Notes under the pieces: generated by a model | The model's database searches: none | What the model was told of the DNA's origin: nothing | Seen by the model: only the letters and a program-made list of their open reading frames with translations | Made by a program: the position numbers and the translations under genes | In this document: piece by piece, positions 34,514-44,190 of the stretch | Layout of the letters: the number at the start of each line of letters is the position of its first letter | Position numbering within the stretch: position 1 is the stretch's first letter | Source: Rhizobium rhizogenes NBRC 13257 | GTDB lineage: Bacteria; Pseudomonadota; Alphaproteobacteria; Rhizobiales; Rhizobiaceae | Length of the DNA: 64,000 bases | Direction: 5' to 3' | Assembly (NCBI RefSeq): GCF_000696095.1 | Contig: NZ_BAYX01000002.1 | Location: 62,001-126,000 of the forward strand

Positions 34514-35425
34514 TCAGCCTCCCATGGTCTTTCTGGGATCATGCGTCTTGCCGGCCTGCCAATCGGAAACAAGAGCGGTAAGCTCGGCATCCGGCGCGTC
34601 CGGCAGGACGATCTTCAGTGAAACATAGGCGTCGCCGGCGTCCTTGCCACGCACGGGCACGCCTTTGCCCTTCAGCCTCAAGACTTTGCCGGTGTTGGAG
34701 TTCGGCTGAAGTGTGACTGTCACCGGGCCGGAGGGTGTGGGTACACGAACCTTGCCGCCGAGCACCGCCTCGGTCAGCGAAATCGGCAATTCCAGCCTGA
34801 TATCGTCGCCATCGCGGGTGAAGAAGCGATGCGGACGCACATGCACCTCGATCAGCGCATCGCCTGGCGCGCCGCTGCCAAAACCGGGATCGCCCTTGCC
34901 GCGCAGGCGCAGCGTCTGCCCATCCTTGGTTCCCGGCGGTATCTGCACATCGAGCGCGGGTCCGTCCGGCAGATTGATCTGCTTTTTCGTGCCGTTGACG
35001 GCGTCGAGAAAGTCGACCTCCATGGAATATTTACGATCCTGACCCTGCATTCCGGATTGGCCTCGGCTGCGACGTGAAAAGAAGCTGGACAGCACATCGT
35101 CGGTATCGCCGAAATCGGCGAAGCCGCCAGCGTTGCGATACGGACCGCGTTGGCCCTCGTTGGCCGCGTAGTCGCGATAATAGTTGCGGGGCGGCTTCTC
35201 CGCGCCGCTACCGTCGATCTCGCCGCGGTCGAAGCGCGCGCGCTTGTCCTCATCTCCGAGGATGCCGTAGGCCGCGGAGACTTCCTTGAATTTCTCCTCG
35301 GCCTGCTTGTCGCCGGGATTGAGATCGGGGTGCAGTTTTTTCGCGAGCTTGCGATAGGCGCTCTGAACGTCTTTCTGCGGGGCGTCCCGTTTTACGCCCA
35401 GAATGTCATAGGGATCGCGGCTCAT
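34514..35425 (-). CDS. cbpA: Curved-DNA-binding DnaJ-like co-chaperone
   Basis: The 303-residue J-domain protein has residues 1-70 with KLAKKLHPDLNPGD (the HPD tripeptide that stimulates DnaK). A Gly/Arg/Phe-rich linker (PPRNYYRDYAANEGQRGPYRNAGGFADFGD) and two C-terminal beta domains follow (LPDGPALDVQIPPGTKDGQTLRLRGKGDPG and LGGKVRVPTPSGPVTVTLQPNSNTGKVLRLKGKG). The zinc-finger domain of DnaJ is absent, which identifies a CbpA-type protein. It lies next to its modulator cbpM. A longer open frame upstream of 35425 is rejected because it lacks a ribosome site. Confidence 0.92.
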   Translation of the reverse strand: MSRDPYDILGVKRDAPQKDVQSAYRKLAKKLHPDLNPGDKQAEEKFKEVSAAYGILGDEDKRARFDRGEIDGSGAEKPPRNYYRDYAANEGQRGPYRNAGGFADFGDTDDVLSSFFSRRSRGQSGMQGQDRKYSMEVDFLDAVNGTKKQINLPDGPALDVQIPPGTKDGQTLRLRGKGDPGFGSGAPGDALIEVHVRPHRFFTRDGDDIRLELPISLTEAVLGGKVRVPTPSGPVTVTLQPNSNTGKVLRLKGKGVPVRGKDAGDAYVSLKIVLPDAPDAELTALVSDWQAGKTHDPRKTMGG

Positions 35426-35693
35426 GGATGGTTCCCTTTGGGAGCACAGGAAAATATGCAAATAGTAGCAGGTCGGTCTGGTATCAATGATATCATAAAT
35501 GAGGAGCATCGATGCCGCGACTGGGGTAGAGCGGTTATAGGCGCATTTGTGAACGGAAATGGCCCCTTGCCGGCAAATTGCCATATTTCCGTCGCCTTGC
35601 CGGAGGATGGCGGGCGCAAAGGGAAAGGCCCTATGGCAACCGCGCGCTTTTTCCGCCAAATTTGATTTCGCTCGATCTGACCGGTGGATACTG

Positions 35694-36488
35694 ATGAACC
35701 GCTTTCTGCTGACGTCCGCGTTCTTGCTTGCCGCCGTACCGGCTGCTTTCGCTGCCAAGCAGGAGACGCCGCCCGCCGGCTGGCCACCGCTGCCGCCGAA
35801 GGCGTCTGCTTCGAACGTCAAGCTGGTCGAGCCGCACCTGCACGTCAATCGCGCCGGCAAGGGTGCTCCGCGTATTGCGCTGACCTTCGATGCCTGCATG
35901 GGTAAGACCGATCCGCGGATCCTCTCCACCCTCGTCGATCAGCGCATTCCCTCGACGATCTTCGTCACCGCCCGCTGGCTGCGGACCAATCCCGACGCAC
36001 TCGCCACCTTCCTCGCTCATCCCGACCTCTTCGAGCTGGAAAACCACGGCCAGAACCATATTCCCGCTGTGGATATCCCGACCAAGGTCTATGGCATTGC
36101 CGCTGCCGGTTCACCGCAGGCCGTTGCTCAGGAAGTCAAGGGTGGCGCCGACGCCATGCTTGCCGCCGGTATCCCGCAGCCACGTTGGTTCCGGGGCGCA
36201 ACGGCGAAATACAGCCTCTCGGCGATCGCTCAGATCCGCGGCATGGGCTATCGCATTGCCGGCTATTCCGTGAACGGCGACAGCGGTTCGCTGCTGCCGG
36301 CCAAGATGGTGGAAAAGCAATATGCCTCCGCCAGGGATGGCGATGTCATCATCTCCCATATCAACCAGCCGACCCATGCAGCCGGCGAAGGGGTCGCTGC
36401 GAGCATCCTGGCGCTGAAGGCCAAGGGCGTGCAGTTCGTCCGATTGCAGGACATTCCCGAACAGGGCGATGACGACACCACGAACTGA
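35694..36488 (+). CDS. Secreted polysaccharide deacetylase family protein
   Basis: The 264-residue exported protein has a signal peptide (residues 1-20, AAFA-AK). The NodB-homology domain has LTFDACMGKTD (a TFDD-type motif with only one of the two acidic residues), a LENHGQNHIP zinc-site equivalent of the H-x3-H motif, WFRGATAKYS (the R-P-P/F-R motif) and VIISHINQP. It probably deacetylates cell-envelope polysaccharide or peptidoglycan, with uncertainty because of the altered first motif. The AT-rich 268-bp gap upstream holds no gene. Confidence 0.85.
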   Translation: MNRFLLTSAFLLAAVPAAFAAKQETPPAGWPPLPPKASASNVKLVEPHLHVNRAGKGAPRIALTFDACMGKTDPRILSTLVDQRIPSTIFVTARWLRTNPDALATFLAHPDLFELENHGQNHIPAVDIPTKVYGIAAAGSPQAVAQEVKGGADAMLAAGIPQPRWFRGATAKYSLSAIAQIRGMGYRIAGYSVNGDSGSLLPAKMVEKQYASARDGDVIISHINQPTHAAGEGVAASILALKAKGVQFVRLQDIPEQGDDDTTN

Positions 36489-36528
36489 GTGGGCGAGCGG
36501 CGGCTAATCATGAGGTTGCCGACAACTT

Positions 36529-37701
36529 TTACTCAGGCAATTGCGGCTGCACCTTTTCCTCGATGAATAACTCGTTGACCACGGTCATCACGACCAAGGA
36601 TAGCGGCAAGGCGAGCATGGCGCCGACGGCGCCCCACATCCACGTCCAGAAGATAATGGCGAGGAAGACGACAAAGGGATTGAGCTCCCATTGCCGACCC
36701 ATGACCGCCGGAAACACAAGATTCTCCACGGCGAGATGGATAGAGAAAAAGACGACGGCAGGCGCAAGGGCGAAGATGATGTCATCATGGGTGATGATGC
36801 CGGCGATCGCCAGTGCAATCGTCATCGTTGCGATGCCAAGGAAGGGAATGAAGCTGGAGAGAAAGGCGAAGACGCCCCAGAGGATCGGCGCACTCAAGCC
36901 GCCGGCATAGGCGATGATGGTCATGATGATGCCGAGACCGGCATAGATCAGCGCCGCCGTGGCGAAATAGAAGCCGAGGACCTGCTCCACCGCATTGATG
37001 ATGCGGATTGCCGTCAATCGCGACGTCCGGCTGACAAAAGTCATGATGAGCGTCTTGCGCAGGCTGGCGCGTCCGGCGAGAAAGAGCATCAAGGCGGCAA
37101 AGAAGATCAGGCCCTGGACAATGGCCGGCGTCAGGCTGTTAGTGACAAGATGCAGCACATTACCGGTATTCTCGAGCAGCACATTGATCGACATCGGCCC
37201 GCTCTCGAAGGTCTGCGGCGTGATGTGCAGCCATTTGATCCGCTCGAGGAATGGCATCAGTCGATCGACTGTGCGCTGGAAGACGTCGGGGCCTTCCTGT
37301 GCCAACCGCGCCAACGGTCCGGCAAGCGCATTGATGAACAGGAAGATGACCAACGCCACAGCCGATGACAGCAGAACGGCGTTGAGAATGCGCGGAACGC
37401 CGAACTTGCTGAGCTTTTCCGCCGCGAGGCCGAGGATCATACCGACGACGACAGCCAACGTCACCGGGATCAGAATGATCGACATCATGTAGATGCCTGC
37501 CAGCGCCAGGATGAGGAAGATGCCGATGAGAGCCCAGGCGGAGGCGATATCCAGCCCGCTTTTCTCGATGGGCGTTTCAGCCGTTGCTCTGCCCAATTGC
37601 TCGGTGTCCGCTCGCAACGCCTCCACCCAGGCGCTGGAACGCTCCTCGCGTTTCAGCGCCTGTTTGCGCTCCTGCTTGCTTGTGCCCTTGGCAATATCCA
37701 T
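36529..37701 (-). CDS. AI-2E (PerM/UPF0118) family membrane transporter
   Basis: The 390-residue protein has about eight hydrophobic segments. An N-terminal charged region (residues 1-45) is followed by TM1 (ASAWALIGIFLILALAGIYMMSIILIPVTLAVVVGMILGLAAE), and there is a large loop with PDVFQRTVDRLMPFLERIKWLHI. The conserved ILWGVFAFLSSFIPFLG and GRQWELNPFVVFLAIIFWTWMWGAVGAMLALPL segments are the hallmark of this family. Members are Na+/H+ antiporters or peptide/metabolite exporters; the AI-2 label is historical. It converges on the polysaccharide deacetylase gene. Confidence 0.9.
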   Translation of the reverse strand: MDIAKGTSKQERKQALKREERSSAWVEALRADTEQLGRATAETPIEKSGLDIASAWALIGIFLILALAGIYMMSIILIPVTLAVVVGMILGLAAEKLSKFGVPRILNAVLLSSAVALVIFLFINALAGPLARLAQEGPDVFQRTVDRLMPFLERIKWLHITPQTFESGPMSINVLLENTGNVLHLVTNSLTPAIVQGLIFFAALMLFLAGRASLRKTLIMTFVSRTSRLTAIRIINAVEQVLGFYFATAALIYAGLGIIMTIIAYAGGLSAPILWGVFAFLSSFIPFLGIATMTIALAIAGIITHDDIIFALAPAVVFFSIHLAVENLVFPAVMGRQWELNPFVVFLAIIFWTWMWGAVGAMLALPLSLVVMTVVNELFIEEKVQPQLPE

Positions 37702-37744
37702 CCAAAACAATCCCCGAAGGCCCATCGCCTCGGTATGCAAACGC

Positions 37745-37778
37745 AAAAGACCCGTTCCGGTTCCGGAACGGGTCTTTT
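37745..37778. terminator. Perfect 16-bp hairpin terminator
   Basis: AAAAGACCCGTTCCGG-TT-CCGGAACGGGTCTTTT is a perfect inverted repeat with a 2-base spacer. It lies 23 bp after the stop of the minus-strand VOC gene (37802) and upstream of the AI-2E gene, so it should end the VOC transcript. Its symmetry means it can act in both directions. Confidence 0.88.
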
Positions 37779-37801
37779 GGATTGTCGATCTGTGGTTGTG
37801 A

Positions 37802-38668
37802 TCAGGCGATCAAATTCAGCCCAATGCCCCAGGGATCGCGCAGCGAAACGCCGCCGTCGCGCTTTTCCGTCTTGATCTCGTGCGCGTCGAGTGCGGTAAC
37901 CGCCTTGCCGAGGGCTTGCCTGTCGTTGAAGCGCAGCGTGTAGTCGGACAGGCCGGTCATGTGTTCGGAGCGGACGCCGGCGCCGCGGCTGTTCCAGGTG
38001 TTGGCGCCGAGGTGATGGTGATAGCCGCCGGTTGCAAGGAAGGTCGCGCCGGGATAACGCGCCGCCATCACCTTCATTCCAAGCACGTCACGATAGAAGG
38101 CATTTGCCTCCTCGACATCGCCGACCTGCAGGTGGATATGGCCGATCGCCGAACCGTCGGCCATGCCGTCCCAGCGATCCTGCGGTGCGCTTTCGTAAAG
38201 CTTCTGCAGATCGAGCCTCAGTGTCGCCATCTCGACCGTGCCGTCGCCATGGAATGTCCACTGCTCATGCGGCCGGTCGGCATAGATCTCGATGCCGTTG
38301 CCTTCCGGATCGGAAAGATAGATCGCCTCGCTGACGATATGGTCGGACGCACCCTCGAGGGCGACATTGTTGTGCGCCGCATGCCGCAGCCAGCGGGCAA
38401 GCTCGACACGGTTGGGCAACAGGAAGGCGGTGTGGAAGAGACCGGCCGCCGTCTGCGGCGCGCGCGTGGCGGCGCGATCCGTCGTCAGCGTCAGCAGCGG
38501 CTGCCCGGCAACGCCCAGCACTTCGCCGCTCGCGGTCTTTTCGACGACCTTCAAGCCCAATATGTCCTGATAGAAGCGCGACACCAGCGCAAGATCGGTG
38601 ACGACAAGATGCGACTGGCCGACATAGGAGGGACGCGTCAGCGCATAGGAAAGGGCGGTTTCGGTCAT
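37802..38668 (-). CDS. Two-domain VOC protein resembling catechol 2,3-dioxygenase (CatE type)
   Basis: The 288-residue protein has two VOC modules. The first contains QSHLVVTDLALVSRFYQDILGLKVVEK and SDPEGNGIEIYADRP; the second contains IGHIHLQVGDVEEANAFYRDVLGMKVM. The candidate iron ligands of extradiol dioxygenases are visible: His42 in SHLVV, His in GHIHLQV, and Glu in NGIEIY. Extradiol activity is plausible but untested; no catechol-pathway genes are adjacent. An in-frame extension upstream to 38734 is rejected. A strong terminator follows. Confidence 0.85.
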   Translation of the reverse strand: MTETALSYALTRPSYVGQSHLVVTDLALVSRFYQDILGLKVVEKTASGEVLGVAGQPLLTLTTDRAATRAPQTAAGLFHTAFLLPNRVELARWLRHAAHNNVALEGASDHIVSEAIYLSDPEGNGIEIYADRPHEQWTFHGDGTVEMATLRLDLQKLYESAPQDRWDGMADGSAIGHIHLQVGDVEEANAFYRDVLGMKVMAARYPGATFLATGGYHHHLGANTWNSRGAGVRSEHMTGLSDYTLRFNDRQALGKAVTALDAHEIKTEKRDGGVSLRDPWGIGLNLIA

Positions 38669-38999
38669 GGGCTTATTCCAACCTCGATGTTCGGAAGAAA
38701 GAGGAACCGGCGAAGGCGGCGAAATCGCCGTCAATGGCAGGCGTGAGAGCTGTCGCCGGTCGATATGCCTCTTTAGAGATCCTCTGGCCTGCTGTACTTG
38801 GCCTTGTATATGGCGGATTTCGATTGTTCACAGAAGGCCAGAAATTGCGGATTGAGCGTTCGCAATTCGTTGACGGACCATTTCACCTGCGCGTCTCGCC
38901 ATTCACGAAGATTTACCGATATGCCGGTCGAACGCGGTTGCCTGGATGCTTCCGAGATGCCACGATTGATGCCGATATGGAATTGGAACGTATATAGAG
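38669..38999. other. Intergenic region before the hemolysin III gene
   Basis: In these 331 bp I see no gene with a ribosome site, no repeat and no clear terminator. Several open frames run through it but lack coding bias. It should carry the promoters of the divergent VOC and hemolysin III genes. Confidence 0.5.
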
Positions 39000-39668
39000 A
39001 TGGCCGAGTTCAAAGGCATTCGTTGGGCCTACGATCGATATGAAATAATCGCCGACGGTATCGTCAACGGCGTCGGCGTGGTCTTTGCCTTGATCGGCGC
39101 GACCGCGCTGATCTTCTATGCGACCGTGTGGAGCTCCCACGGCGAGATCGCTGCTGCCTGGATCTATGGCGTCGGCCTGGTTCTGACCCTTGCCATGTCC
39201 TTCACCTACAATCTCTGGCCGGTATCGCGGATGAAGTGGTTTTTGCGGCGCTTCGATCATTCCGCCATCTTCGTGCTGATCGCCGCCACCTATACGCCAT
39301 TCCTTGAGCGTGGCTCGGCCGATCCGCTGTTGTTTGCGATGTTGATCGCCCTCTGGGTTTTCGCGGCTTGCGGCATCGCGCTGAAATGTTTCTTTCCCGG
39401 CCGTTACGATCGGCTGGCGATCCTGCTCTATCTCGCCATGGGCTGGAGCGGCGTGCTGGTCGCCAAGCCCGTGTCCATGCATATACCGTCGGCGTCGATG
39501 ATGCTGATCGTGATCGGCGGCATCATCTATTCGCTCGGCGTCATCTTTCATGTCTGGGAGAAGCTGCGTTTCCAGAATGCCATCTGGCACGGCTTCGTCA
39601 TCTCAGCCGCCGCCGTGCATTATTCGGCGGTGTTCACCTGCTTCAGCCTGTCACCGGGAAGCTTTTGA
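39000..39668 (+). CDS. Hemolysin III/PAQR-family membrane protein
   Basis: The 222-residue protein has seven hydrophobic segments. The PAQR/HlyIII signature residues are present: ERYE-like DRYEIIADGIVNGVGVVFALIG at the start, FDHSAIFVLIAATYTPF in the centre, and FHVWEKLRFQNAIWHGFVISAAAVHYSAV at the end, with the conserved metal-binding Ser/Asp/His. Bacterial members are usually not haemolytic; functions proposed are membrane-lipid or stress adaptation. Its stop overlaps the stop of the next gene on the opposite strand by 26 bp. Confidence 0.92.
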   Translation: MAEFKGIRWAYDRYEIIADGIVNGVGVVFALIGATALIFYATVWSSHGEIAAAWIYGVGLVLTLAMSFTYNLWPVSRMKWFLRRFDHSAIFVLIAATYTPFLERGSADPLLFAMLIALWVFAACGIALKCFFPGRYDRLAILLYLAMGWSGVLVAKPVSMHIPSASMMLIVIGGIIYSLGVIFHVWEKLRFQNAIWHGFVISAAAVHYSAVFTCFSLSPGSF

Positions 39669-40158
39669 CGACTTGCGTCGTCGGCGCGCATTTCTTCGTG
39701 GGGTGGAGGCTGCGCACCAGCCGCATGACGACGGCGTCATAGCGCTGCATGGCCGCCTTCGAATAATCCATCTGGAAGAAGGCAGCGGCGCCATTGCAGA
39801 GGGCAACGCCGCGCACATAGATGATGTGGCCCTGTTTTGTGCCTGAGAAGCTGATGCCGCGCGAGGTCGATTTCGAATAGGAGATCTGCCATCCTTCATC
39901 CTTGGCGCGCGCGACACGGATGTTTGCTTCCGAGGAAAAGTCGCCGTTGAGGGTGTTGGCGCCGAAAATCAGCAGCCGCGCCGATTGATCGGCCGGCGTC
40001 AGCGTCAGCCCGTTGCCATCGTCGCTTCGTGCGGACAGGCGGAATTCCGATGGTAGTTCAATCGCATAGCCAAAGCGCGCATTGTCATAGGACCACCAGT
40101 CGGCGGCTTGCGCCGGCACGACGGAAAGAAACAGAAGGGCGGTCAATCGCGCGAGCAT
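39643..40158 (-). CDS. Exported hypothetical protein, 171 residues
   Basis: A signal peptide (residues 1-18, MLARLTALLFLSVVPAQA-AD) is followed by a compact mature domain: WWSYDNARFGYAIELPSEFRLSARSDDGNGLTLTPADQSARLLIFGANTL. The phrase NARFGYAIELP resembles small periplasmic proteins conserved in rhizobia, but I know no function. The 3' end overlaps hemolysin III by 26 bp in opposite orientation. There is a single cysteine in the mature part (ALCNGAAAF) plus one near the C-terminus (KKCAPTTQ). Confidence 0.75.
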   Translation of the reverse strand: MLARLTALLFLSVVPAQAADWWSYDNARFGYAIELPSEFRLSARSDDGNGLTLTPADQSARLLIFGANTLNGDFSSEANIRVARAKDEGWQISYSKSTSRGISFSGTKQGHIIYVRGVALCNGAAAFFQMDYSKAAMQRYDAVVMRLVRSLHPTKKCAPTTQVVKSFPVTG

Positions 40159-40362
40159 TGTGTTTTCCGGGAGGCGAGATCTGCAAACCAGCTATGAATA
40201 GCGCGTTTTTCAGCAGAAATTCCATAGTGATTCTCAGGATGACCGAAAAATAGCGCGAATTCGTTACAGCTTGATTGCGAGCCATGCAGGAATGGTGGAT
40301 TTACTTGATAAATATCGCGGAGTAATGCCGCACTCTGTCTCATAAACAATTGGACGACGATT

Positions 40363-40869
40363 ATGGACCAAGGCGTGCTGTTGCGTGACGCCATCGAGGC
40401 CGATCTGCCGGCGATTTGCGAGATCTACAACCACGCCGTCGTGCACACGACCGCGATCTGGAACGACACGCTGGTCGATGTCGACAACCGTATCGAGTGG
40501 CTCAAGGCGCGCAGGGCGCGGGGCTTCCCGGTCGTTGTCGCGGAGAAGGACGGCAAGGTCGCCGGCTATGCTTCCTACGGCGATTGGCGCGCCTTCGACG
40601 GCTATCGCCATACGGTCGAGAACTCCATCTATGTCGACAAGGATCATCGTGGTCTCGGTATCGGCGAGGGCCTGCTGCGCGAACTCGTCGCCTGCGCCGC
40701 CAAGGGCAATGTCCACGTCATGATTGCCGCCATAGAGACCGGCAACGCTGTCTCCATCCGCCTGCATGAAAAGCTTGGTTTCCGCATCGCCGGGCAATTC
40801 TCCGAAGTGGGCACCAAGTTCGGTCGCTGGCTGGATCTGACCTGCATGGAATTGCGCATCCCAACTTGA
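40363..40869 (+). CDS. GNAT N-acetyltransferase of the phosphinothricin acetyltransferase type
   Basis: The 168-residue protein LLRDAIEADLPAICEIYNHAVVHTTAIWNDTLVDVDNRIEWLKARRARGFPVVVAEKDGKVAGYASYG is the typical start of the PAT/MnaT family. The acetyl-CoA loop is SIYVDKDHRGLGIGEGLLREL, followed by IETGNAVSIRLHEKLGF. The family acetylates methionine sulfone, methionine sulfoximine or phosphinothricin; the natural substrate here is unknown. The ribosome site is weak. Confidence 0.9.
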   Translation: MDQGVLLRDAIEADLPAICEIYNHAVVHTTAIWNDTLVDVDNRIEWLKARRARGFPVVVAEKDGKVAGYASYGDWRAFDGYRHTVENSIYVDKDHRGLGIGEGLLRELVACAAKGNVHVMIAAIETGNAVSIRLHEKLGFRIAGQFSEVGTKFGRWLDLTCMELRIPT

Positions 40870-41017
40870 TCCAGCCCCTCATGCCGAAAAAATGATTTCA
40901 GTGGGTTAAGTCCGGGTTTTCTCCCGCAGGGCTTGAGACCATCAGGCCTTTGGCCTATCCCAAGGGTAGTGTTTCGGCTTTGCCGGATTCCGCGCAATTG
41001 TTCAGCAGGGAGAAGAC

Positions 41018-43393
41018 ATGGCCAGTGTCACCGGCCTGACATTCCTGGCTTTGTGTCTGCCCTTTCTCGGTGCAATGATCGCGCCGGCGGCTGTCCGTTA
41101 TCTCGGCCACAATGCGGCCTGGCCGCTGGCACTGTTTCCCGCGCTCGCCTTTCTGCATTTTGCCGGCTTTCTCCCCTCCATCGCTGCTGGCCAAACCGTC
41201 CAGGGCGGTTTCGACTGGGTGCCCAGTTTGGGTCTGCGCTTCTCCTGGCTGCTTGACGGCCTGTCGCTGACCTTCGCGCTGCTGATCACCGGCATCGGTG
41301 CGCTGGTCGTGCTCTATGCCGGTGGTTATCTGAAGGGCCATGTCGACCTCGGCCGCTTCTTTTCCTTCATCTTCCTGTTCATGGGCTCGATGCTCGGCCT
41401 CGTCGTGTCGGACAGTTTCCTGACGCTGTTCGTCTTCTGGGAGCTGACCTCGATCACCTCGTTCCTGCTGATCGGTTTCGATCATCAGCGCGAGGCGGCG
41501 CGGCGGGCGGCGCTACAGGCGCTGGTCGTTACCGGCGGGGGAGGGCTGTTGCTGCTCGCGGGCCTGTTGCTGATCTGGCAGATCACTGGGGCCGCCGACA
41601 TGTCCGGCCTGCTGAGGGCCGGCGGCGTTTTGCGTGAAAGTCCGCTCTATCTTGCCGCACTCATCCTGATCCTCGGTGGTGCCTTTACCAAGTCGGCGCA
41701 GTTTCCCTTTCACTTCTGGCTGCCGAACGCCATGGAAGCGCCGACGCCCGTGTCGGCCTATCTGCATTCCGCGACGATGGTGAAGGCCGGCGTCTATCTG
41801 TTGATGCGTCTCAATCCCGCGATGGGCGGCACGATGGCCTGGCAGACGATCCTGCCGCTCTTCGGCGCCGCGACGCTATTGGTGGGCACGCTGCTCGCCA
41901 TTCGCCAGACGGACCTGAAGCTGAAGCTTGCCTATACGACGGTCTCTTCGCTGGGCTTGCTGGTGCTGTTGACCGGCTTCGGCTCCGATTATGCGATCGA
42001 GGCGGCCGTGCTCTATCTGGTAGCGCATTCGCTGTTCAAGGGCGCGCTGTTCATGGTCGCCGGCATTGTCGATCACGAGACGGGAACCCGCGACATCACC
42101 CGCCTAGGCGGACTGCGCGCCGCCATGCCGCTGACGTTTGCGGCAGCAATCGTCGCGGCGGTCTCGATGGGTGGTCTGCCGCCGGCCTTCGGCTTCCTCG
42201 CCAAGGAGGAGATCTATACCGCGCTGGCCGACGCTTCCGTCTGGTCGATTGCCCTGACCATCATTGCGGTCGCTGGCAACGCACTGATGTTCGCCATCGC
42301 CTTCGCCGTAGCGCTGAAGCCGTTCCTCGGCGCGCGCGTCGAGACGCCCAGACATCCGCATGAAGCACCGCCTTTGCTCTGGCTTGGTCCGGTCATGCTG
42401 GCCGTTCTCGGCCTGATCGCGGCGCTGCTCTCCGGCTTCTGGCATGCCTATATCTCTTCGCCGATGGCGAGCGCCGTCGGCGGCAAGGCAATGGAGGTAT
42501 CGGTCTCGCTCGTTCCGCATATCGGTGTGCCTTTGCTGCTGTCGGCTCTGACCGCGCTGATCGGTGTCTTCGTCTACTGGAAGCTCGACCGCGCCCGCTT
42601 CCTGATGTCGGTGGTGCTGCGCCACCTCGGGCCGGGGCCTGATCGCGGTTTCGATGGCTTCATCTCCGGGCTGGTGCGCCTGTCGCATGCCGTCTCGCGT
42701 GTCTTGCAGCCCGGCCGGCTGGAAATCTATATCGCGGTGACCTTCCTCTGCCTTGCCGCCATGCTGCTGGTGCCGCCGGTGCTCTACGGCGAGCTGCCGG
42801 CCATGCCCTCATGGCCCGACATGCAATGGCATGAAGCAGCGATCTTCCTCATCGCCATCATCGGCCTCGGAGCCGTCGTTATGGCGCGTGACCGGCTGAC
42901 GGCGATCGTGTCGCTCGGCATTCAGGGCTTTGCCGTCGCCGTCATCTTCCTGCTCTTTGGTGCGCCGGATCTGTCCTTCACCCAGTTCATGGTCGAGACG
43001 CTCTCCGTCGTCATCCTGGCGCTGGTGATGACGCGGCTGCGCCTTTCCGCCTCCGATCGCCGCCCGCCGTTGCAGATGCTTTTGCATGCGGTGCTTGCCG
43101 CCGCCTGCGGCCTCGGTTTCGGGCTGTTGTTGCTGAAGGCGACACAAGCGCCCTTCGACCTGACGTTGACCGCCTTCTTCAATCAATATTCCAAGCTGAT
43201 CGCCCATGGCACCAATGTGGTCAACGTCATCATCGTCGACTTCCGCGGCACGGATACGCTTGGCGAGATCGCCGTCGTCACTATTACCGGCCTTGCCATC
43301 CTGGCGCTGATCCGCATCCGCGCCGGCGGCGAACGCAAGCTCGCGGCCAATGATCCGGACCTGGAAGAGAAGATGGAGGCCGAGCGCCGATGA
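41018..43393 (+). CDS. mrpA: Mrp cation/proton antiporter subunit A
   Basis: The 791-residue multi-pass protein is related to NuoL/MrpA. Characteristic segments are [42 protein letters not shown] ([26 protein letters not shown]), [38 protein letters not shown] and [25 protein letters not shown]. It ends with a DUF4040/MbhE-like C-terminal domain ([34 protein letters not shown]). It is separate from subunit B, not fused. AGGGAGAAG precedes the ATG. It is the first gene of a tightly overlapped seven-gene operon. Confidence 0.95.
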   Translation: MASVTGLTFLALCLPFLGAMIAPAAVRYLGHNAAWPLALFPALAFLHFAGFLPSIAAGQTVQGGFDWVPSLGLRFSWLLDGLSLTFALLITGIGALVVLYAGGYLKGHVDLGRFFSFIFLFMGSMLGLVVSDSFLTLFVFWELTSITSFLLIGFDHQREAARRAALQALVVTGGGGLLLLAGLLLIWQITGAADMSGLLRAGGVLRESPLYLAALILILGGAFTKSAQFPFHFWLPNAMEAPTPVSAYLHSATMVKAGVYLLMRLNPAMGGTMAWQTILPLFGAATLLVGTLLAIRQTDLKLKLAYTTVSSLGLLVLLTGFGSDYAIEAAVLYLVAHSLFKGALFMVAGIVDHETGTRDITRLGGLRAAMPLTFAAAIVAAVSMGGLPPAFGFLAKEEIYTALADASVWSIALTIIAVAGNALMFAIAFAVALKPFLGARVETPRHPHEAPPLLWLGPVMLAVLGLIAALLSGFWHAYISSPMASAVGGKAMEVSVSLVPHIGVPLLLSALTALIGVFVYWKLDRARFLMSVVLRHLGPGPDRGFDGFISGLVRLSHAVSRVLQPGRLEIYIAVTFLCLAAMLLVPPVLYGELPAMPSWPDMQWHEAAIFLIAIIGLGAVVMARDRLTAIVSLGIQGFAVAVIFLLFGAPDLSFTQFMVETLSVVILALVMTRLRLSASDRRPPLQMLLHAVLAAACGLGFGLLLLKATQAPFDLTLTAFFNQYSKLIAHGTNVVNVIIVDFRGTDTLGEIAVVTITGLAILALIRIRAGGERKLAANDPDLEEKMEAERR

Positions 43394-43809
43394 ACACGCT
43401 GATCTTCCGCACCGCCGCGCCGTTCCTGACCGCCTTGATACTGCTCTTCTCCGTCTTCGTGCTGCTGCGCGGCCATAACGAGCCCGGTGGCGGCTTCATC
43501 GGCGGTTTGATCGCGGCATCGGGCTTTGCGATCTACGGCATTGCCTGCGGTGTCTCGGCGGTGCGCCGCGCCATCGTTTTCCATCCGCTGGCAATCGCCG
43601 GTTTCGGCCTGCTGGCGTCGACGGTTGCCGGGCTCTTGTCGATTTTCTCCGGCGTGCCCTTTATGACCGGGCTGTGGATCTATCCGCATCTCTTTGGCGC
43701 CGAAGTGCCGCTCTCCAGCGTCATGCTGTTCGATATCGGCGTCTACCTGGTCGTCGTCGGCGCGATCACCTCGATCGCGCTGGCGCTCGAAGAGCGGGAG
43801 GTGGAGTGA
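43390..43809 (+). CDS. mrpB: Mrp antiporter subunit B
   Basis: The 139-residue, four-helix MnhB protein contains [28 protein letters not shown] and [27 protein letters not shown]. It overlaps the mrpA stop by 4 bp (ATGA) and the mrpC start by 1 base. It forms part of the membrane complex exchanging Na+ (or K+) for H+. Confidence 0.95.
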   Translation: MNTLIFRTAAPFLTALILLFSVFVLLRGHNEPGGGFIGGLIAASGFAIYGIACGVSAVRRAIVFHPLAIAGFGLLASTVAGLLSIFSGVPFMTGLWIYPHLFGAEVPLSSVMLFDIGVYLVVVGAITSIALALEEREVE

Positions 43810-44186
43810 TGGAGGCTGTCTTCGCCGGCCTCGTCGGCCTGTTCTTCGCCGTCGCGATCTATCTGATGCTATCGGGGTTCTCGATCCGCATCATGCTCGG
43901 CATCGCCATTCTCGGCAATGCCGTCAATCTGCTGCTGTTCACAGCCGGACGGGTGACGCGCGAAGTGCCGCCGATCATTCCGGCCGGCGCCGACACGCTG
44001 AGCGTGGATGCCGCCAATCCACTGCCGCAGGCGCTGATCCTGACGGCGATCGTCATTTCCTTCTCCTTCCTCGCCTTCCTCCTGGTTCTGACCTACCGGG
44101 CCTATCAGGATCTCAAGACCGACAATACCGGCGAGATGCGGGTGGCGGAACCGGACGAGCGGCCGATGCCGCCTTTGGGGTATTAG
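43809..44186 (+). CDS. mrpC: Mrp antiporter subunit C
   Basis: The 125-residue NuoK-like protein has three membrane segments; its signature is LSGFSIRIMLGIAILGNAVNLLLFTAGR and LPQALILTAIVISFSFLAFLLVL. The start overlaps the mrpB stop (TGATG). The C-terminal tail is hydrophilic. Confidence 0.94.
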   Translation: MEAVFAGLVGLFFAVAIYLMLSGFSIRIMLGIAILGNAVNLLLFTAGRVTREVPPIIPAGADTLSVDAANPLPQALILTAIVISFSFLAFLLVLTYRAYQDLKTDNTGEMRVAEPDERPMPPLGY

Positions 44187-44190
44187 CGAC

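Noticed and set aside
36691..37368. A 225-codon plus-strand open frame opposite the AI-2E gene
   Set aside because: It is a shadow of the membrane protein's codons (rich in Asp, Arg and Gln), with no family or ribosome site.
38734..38997. An 87-codon plus-strand frame upstream of hemolysin III
   Set aside because: It has no ribosome site and no membrane or soluble-protein pattern, and the composition is not coding-like.
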